Source: Pseudomonadota bacterium | GTDB lineage: Bacteria; Pseudomonadota; Alphaproteobacteria; Rhizobiales; Hyphomicrobiaceae | DNA length: 9,638 bases | Reading direction: 5' to 3' | Assembly: GCA_023430845.1 (NCBI GenBank) | Contig: JAEYYJ010000186.1 | Location: 1-9,638, forward strand | In this document: positions 6,468-9,638 of the stretch, one piece after another | Layout: every line of letters begins with the position of its first letter | How positions within the stretch are numbered: the stretch's first letter is position 1 | Notes under the pieces: generated by a model | What the model was told of the DNA's origin: nothing | Databases searched by the model: none | Seen by the model: the letters and a program-made list of their open reading frames with translations, nothing else | Position numbers and translations under genes: made by a program

Positions 6468-7715
6468 ATGAGCACGAGCCTGCACAGGATCGCGCTGTCG
6501 TTGGCAGTAGCAGTCGCATGCACCATCGGGGGGATCGATGGTGCGGACGCCCAGCGTGCGCCCGCGAAGGGCGCCTCAGCCACGAACGAGACCGATCGGG
6601 CACTCGACGGTGCCGCCAAGGCAATCGATGCCGGTAATGCCGACGCCGCGATGAGTGCCCTCGAGGGCATTCTTTCTCGCGGCGGTCTCTCCAACAATCA
6701 TATGGCGCGTGCGCTCTATCTGCGCGGCCTCGCCCATCGCAAGAAGGGGCGCCAGGCGCAGGCCATAGCCGATCTCACGAGCGCTGTCTGGCTCAAGGAC
6801 GGTCTGAGCGAAACCGACCGCAATGCGGCATTGGCCGCGCGGAGTGAGGCTTCGCGTGAAGTCGGTGTTGCTGCACCGCCAGCGAGCGGGGGCGGCACGG
6901 CATCGGCACCCTCGACGCCTGCAAATCCGGAGGCAGCGCCGCAGTCAGCACCATGGGCGCGCGTAGCCGCGGCGCCTCGCTCCACTGGCGATAGTCTGTC
7001 CGAAGCTGGCTTCCCGCGACGTGCGTTTTCGACGCCGGCTCCGGCGCCGAGCGCGGATACATCCGCCAATAGCGCTTCCCCGGCTTCGGGCCCCGCGACA
7101 TCGAGCTGGCAAAGCGGGACGACGGTCGATGCGAACGAGCGCCGTCAGTCACCTCAACCGCGCCAGCAAGCGAGGGCTGAGCCGCCGCCGCCTTCTGCTG
7201 CGCCGGCGAATCCGCCGTCGTCAGGCGGTGGGTTCGGGTCGTTCTTCTCGGGCCTGTTCACGGGCAATTCCGCCGCGACGCAGGCCCCGCAGGGTGATGC
7301 AGGCGGCAGCGCCCAGTGGCGGCCGCGCACGGAGCCCTCGGCGAGGCCCGAGCAGAGGGCCACCAAAGCGGCCGAGCCTAAAGCGCCCGTCAAGACGGCC
7401 AAAGTCGCCGAGCCCACCAGGGCGCGCAAGGGCGAGTCGCGGATTGCGACGAGCGCCATCGCGAGTGGCGCCTACAAGCTCCAGATTGCGACAGTGCGCA
7501 GCCGCAAGGAGGCCGATACGGTCGCCGCAAAAGTGCGCCAGGATTATTCAGGCGCCATCGGCCAGCGGCAGCTCGAAGTCGACGAGACCGTCTTCGGCGG
7601 CATGGGCAAGTTCTACCGCGTGCGCCTCGGCCCCTATGCCAATGTGAGCGAGCCGAAGGCGCTCTGCGACCAGCTCCGTCCCAAAGGCTACGACTGCCTC
7701 GTCGTCACGAATTAG
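6468..7715 (+). CDS. Exported TPR and SPOR-domain protein
   Basis: A 415-residue protein with GGAG at 6457-6460, 7 nt before the ATG. The signal peptide spans residues 1-28 (cleavage ADA/QRAP). Residues about 44-128 form helical TPR-like repeats (ALDGAAKAIDAGNADAAMSA; ALYLRGLAHRKKGRQAQAIA). Residues about 130-330 are a Pro/Ala/Ser-rich, probably disordered linker holding a short hydrophobic patch (GGGFGSFFSGLFTGN). Residues 334-415 are a SPOR domain: GAYKLQIATVRSRKEADTVA, then GKFYRVRLGPYANVSEPKAL and GYDCLVV. SPOR domains bind peptidoglycan strands stripped of stem peptides, mostly at the septum. The TPR part would recruit partners. The protein is periplasmic, with no transmembrane anchor after cleavage, unlike FtsN. 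It follows glmS by 113 nt and probably has its own promoter. A role in division or wall remodelling is inferred from the domain. Confidence 0.88.
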   Translation: MSTSLHRIALSLAVAVACTIGGIDGADAQRAPAKGASATNETDRALDGAAKAIDAGNADAAMSALEGILSRGGLSNNHMARALYLRGLAHRKKGRQAQAIADLTSAVWLKDGLSETDRNAALAARSEASREVGVAAPPASGGGTASAPSTPANPEAAPQSAPWARVAAAPRSTGDSLSEAGFPRRAFSTPAPAPSADTSANSASPASGPATSSWQSGTTVDANERRQSPQPRQQARAEPPPPSAAPANPPSSGGGFGSFFSGLFTGNSAATQAPQGDAGGSAQWRPRTEPSARPEQRATKAAEPKAPVKTAKVAEPTRARKGESRIATSAIASGAYKLQIATVRSRKEADTVAAKVRQDYSGAIGQRQLEVDETVFGGMGKFYRVRLGPYANVSEPKALCDQLRPKGYDCLVVTN

Positions 7716-7801
7716 CCCTGCAGCATCGGCCCGCGCTGGTGGGTCAAAGCGCCCGCAGGAAATTCCTTCCAACCCCGATAGGCTCGACGGTTCGAAGCTT
7801 G

Positions 7802-9004
7802 TCAGCGCTGCAGGCGCGCGGCCTGTGGACAGAGGTCGAAGGCGCGGATCAAGGCCGCCTCACGGGACGGGAACGCATCGCCGAGGCGGGAGCCGCCAAG
7901 TGCATGGGTCTCGATGAAGCTCGCAGCGAGCTCCTCCTCCTGGCCGTCGATGACCTGAAGCGCCGTCAGGTGCAGCTCCTCTCCGACGACCGTCTGAATG
8001 AGCACATTTCGGCTGCCGCCATAGCTTGCCGTCCACACCTTGCACGCACGCGGGCGTTCTGCTGGCGCAGGCGCCTCTGCGAGCGGGCGGACCGACGCTT
8101 GCTGCGTGCGTGCCTGCGGTGCGGCGGCCATTGCTGCCGTACGAACATTGCTTGCACGCGTCGGCTCGTCGTCGTTCACGACGAGTGTTTCGTCGGCGGG
8201 AAGGGCGCGGCCGCGCGGCATGGCGCGCGATGTCCGCGAGGACTGTGCAGCTGCGGGTGGCGGCGCGGCACTGGCCTGCGCCGTTCTCGCCGGCGTTGCG
8301 CGCGATGGGCTCGCGGCGACCTGCATCTCCGGCTCGCCATCACAGAACTGTGCGCGGTAGCGCTCGGCGATCGCCGAGATCGTGTTGGCGTATTTCTTGT
8401 CGACGGCCCAGCGGCCGGCGAGATCGCGCCAGGTCACGGGGCGCCCGAGCGCGCGCGACAACTCGACGACCTTGTCCTGCACGATGCGGGTGCGCGGCGC
8501 GACGGGGCGTTCGACGATTTCACCCGAATAGGCGACGAGGTGCTGGATCTGCGCGAGAACACCAGTCGAGACATCGCGATAGCGGTCGCCGGGCACGCCG
8601 CCGCCGGTCGCACCGATGCCGGCAAAATTGTTCTGGCTCGGGCGGACGTCACCCCACCTTCCGTTCGGCGCGCGGTACGTGAGGAAGTTCGTCTCGATCA
8701 GCATCTGATAAAAGGCATAGTCCCAACGCACGCGATAGCGATCGCCATGGGCCTTGTAGTAACGCGCGATGGTCTTGAACTGCGGCGCGAGCCGCTTGTT
8801 GCGCTGCTCGAGGTAGCGCATCAGCCGCTCCGGCGTCACGCACGCAGGCACACTGTTGCGCTCATGCGTACGTAGCTCCGGAAGTGCGGACGCAGGCGCG
8901 GTCGCCGCGATCGTCAGCGGCAGACCCAACAGTATGGCGAGCGATGCTCGTAGCCCCGTCGTGGAGCGCGTATGTGCGCGCATACTCGTAATGACCCCCG
9001 TCAT
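7802..9004 (-). CDS. Exported glucosaminidase-domain protein with C-terminal Cys-bracketed module
   Basis: A 400-residue protein starting at ATG 9004-9002, preceded by AAGAGG (9014-9009). A longer frame back to 9214 adds an Arg/Ser-rich tail that would bury the signal peptide, and ATG 8983 is a second option. The signal peptide is residues about 8-40 (LAILLGLPLTIAATAPASA/LPEL). Residues about 60-221 resemble the FlgJ/LytG-type glucosaminidase domain (GH73 style). Key parts are AFYQMLIETNFL with probable catalytic Glu104, RWGDVRPSQNNFAGIG, and TGVLAQIQHLVAYSGE. It would cut the glycan backbone of peptidoglycan in the periplasm. Residues about 230-318 are a Pro/Ala/Arg linker. Residues 321-393 (CKVWTASYGG to DLCP) form a module also found in the upstream neighbour, with Cys at each end (321 and 392). 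The gene converges with the SPOR gene and follows the 9084-9638 gene by 79 nt, probably one operon. Catalysis is inferred from motifs. Confidence 0.82.
   Translation of the reverse strand: MTGVITSMRAHTRSTTGLRASLAILLGLPLTIAATAPASALPELRTHERNSVPACVTPERLMRYLEQRNKRLAPQFKTIARYYKAHGDRYRVRWDYAFYQMLIETNFLTYRAPNGRWGDVRPSQNNFAGIGATGGGVPGDRYRDVSTGVLAQIQHLVAYSGEIVERPVAPRTRIVQDKVVELSRALGRPVTWRDLAGRWAVDKKYANTISAIAERYRAQFCDGEPEMQVAASPSRATPARTAQASAAPPPAAAQSSRTSRAMPRGRALPADETLVVNDDEPTRASNVRTAAMAAAPQARTQQASVRPLAEAPAPAERPRACKVWTASYGGSRNVLIQTVVGEELHLTALQVIDGQEEELAASFIETHALGGSRLGDAFPSREAALIRAFDLCPQAARLQR
8015..8038. repeat. Direct repeat copy A (module start)
   Basis: A 24-nt stretch encoding WTASYGG of the C-terminal module. 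It matches copy B at 9279-9302 except for one base (A at 8021, G at 9285). The synonymous positions match as well, which points to duplication or conversion rather than protein constraint alone. Confidence 0.7.
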
Positions 9005-9083
9005 TCGACCTCTTGAACGGTTGCGCGGCTTCTGACGTCCGCTCCCCCTCCAACCGCTCCCTCGATCTCGCAGGCCTTCGCTC

Positions 9084-9638
9084 TCAGCCTTCTGGGCAGA
9101 GCTCGAATGCCCTCTCCAGCGCCTGAATCTGGCTTGTAAACGTGCTCTCGATATGGCCGCCCTTGGCGTATGCGGCGATGTAGGCGGCGGCTTCGCGCTT
9201 CTCCGCGCCCTCATTGACGTCGAGCACCGTGTAGCTGATGCCTTCAGGCGTCGGCGCCTTGATCAGGATGGCCTTGGTGCCGCCGTAGCTTGCCGTCCAC
9301 ACGCGGCACGACGCTGCAGCGGCTGGAGGCGCGGGCGGCGCTGGCGGTGGTTGCGTCATGCTTTTGAGCATGCCGCCGACCGTGGACGCAGCCTGCATGA
9401 GCGGCGACAGCGGCGAAGCCGGCCCGCTTGGCTGCGCGCTACCCGACGGCGGTGCATTCGCGCGGGCTCCGGCGCCAAGGGATGCGGTCTCGATGGTCGG
9501 CGTCGCTGCTGCAGGCGTCTCGCCCTCGGTCGCGAGTGCACCGAGGCCGGCACCACCGAGACTGCTGCGGCGTGTTTCGCCACGTGCATGAGCTTCTTCC
9601 ACTGCGCGCTGGGCAAGCTCGCGGCCCGAAACGGCCGG
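9084..9638 (-). CDS. Protein with same C-terminal Cys-bracketed module (5' end outside window)
   Basis: An open frame from the window edge to TGA at 9086-9084, 184 residues. It begins PAVSGRELAQRAVEEAHARGETRR, a likely helical stretch. A low-complexity Ala/Pro/Gly/Ser region follows, ending in PPPAPPAPPAAAAS. The C-terminal module runs from CRVWTASYGG to ELCP at 9308-9093. By hand alignment it is about 45% identical to the C-terminus of the downstream glucosaminidase, with one single-residue gap and Cys at both ends. I do not recognise the N-terminal part. A GTG at 9602 is not needed as a start because the frame stays open to 9638. Given the matching linker-module layout, the missing N-terminus may be a cell-wall enzyme, but that is a guess. 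The gene lies 79 nt before the glucosaminidase on the same strand. Confidence 0.75.
   Translation of the reverse strand, partial: PAVSGRELAQRAVEEAHARGETRRSSLGGAGLGALATEGETPAAATPTIETASLGAGARANAPPSGSAQPSGPASPLSPLMQAASTVGGMLKSMTQPPPAPPAPPAAAASCRVWTASYGGTKAILIKAPTPEGISYTVLDVNEGAEKREAAAYIAAYAKGGHIESTFTSQIQALERAFELCPEG
9279..9302. repeat. Direct repeat copy B (module start)
   Basis: Second copy of the 24-nt stretch at 8015-8038, 23 of 24 bases identical and in the same orientation, coding the WTASYGG core of the module in the upstream minus-strand gene. Confidence 0.7.

Noticed and set aside
7716..7801. Bidirectional terminator between the convergent SPOR and glucosaminidase genes
   Set aside because: Only a 5-bp stem (GCGCT 7733-7737 with AGCGC 7748-7752) and a weak outer pairing are present. 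No T-run lies on either strand at the right place, so it is not called.
7739..8875. Plus-strand open frame of 378 codons opposite the glucosaminidase gene
   Set aside because: Arg/Ala/Cys-rich translation without motifs. The minus strand carries a signal peptide, catalytic motif and shared module, so this is a shadow.
9005..9214. 70-residue N-terminal extension of the glucosaminidase protein
   Set aside because: The extension is Arg/Ser/Pro-rich, overlaps the end of the upstream gene and would bury the signal peptide. ATG 9004 has its own AAGAGG site.

Overview
The window looks like a chromosomal segment of a GC-rich alphaproteobacterium, most likely in the Hyphomicrobiales (Rhizobiales). 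This is inferred from the strong GC bias at third codon positions, Ala/Arg/Gly-rich proteins, GlmS sequence style, a SPOR protein with a long Pro/Ala/Ser linker, and a substrate-binding-like protein of a type I associate with soil alphaproteobacteria. The species cannot be named from the sequence alone. I see no transposase, integrase, tRNA, rRNA or CRISPR array.

Layout, plus strand: (1) 1-189 is the 3' end of an SLC13/DASS-type anion permease gene. (2) 316-1599 encodes an exported protein with a circularly permuted papain-like (YiiX/NlpC-P60-type) active site, closed by a hairpin terminator at 1610-1647. (3) 1670-2746 encodes a Tat-exported M19-type membrane dipeptidase. (4) 2962-3852 and 3882-4256 form a two-gene unit: an NMT1/THI5-like substrate-binding-fold protein without a signal peptide and an NTF2-like (lumazine-binding-2 type) protein. 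It ends at a GNRA-looped terminator at 4305-4333. (5) 4534-6354 is glmS, with a 277-nt upstream region holding a perfect 8-bp dyad. (6) 6468-7715 encodes an exported TPR plus SPOR-domain protein.

Minus strand, convergent with the SPOR gene: (7) 9084-9638 is the 3' part of a gene cut by the window edge, followed 79 nt downstream by (8) 7802-9004, an exported glucosaminidase-type hydrolase. Both proteins end in the same cysteine-bracketed module of about 73 residues, which I cannot assign to a known family.

Many of these genes bear on the cell envelope. GlmS makes glucosamine-6-phosphate for peptidoglycan and LPS. SPOR domains bind denuded glycan strands. The glucosaminidase would cleave glycan. 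The permuted papain-fold protein and the dipeptidase could act on peptides or amides in the periplasm. Whether the neighbours act together is inference. The pair carrying the shared C-terminal module is the most unusual content. The remaining gaps are all under 300 bases; the 215-nt gap at 2747-2961 shows no convincing gene or riboswitch.
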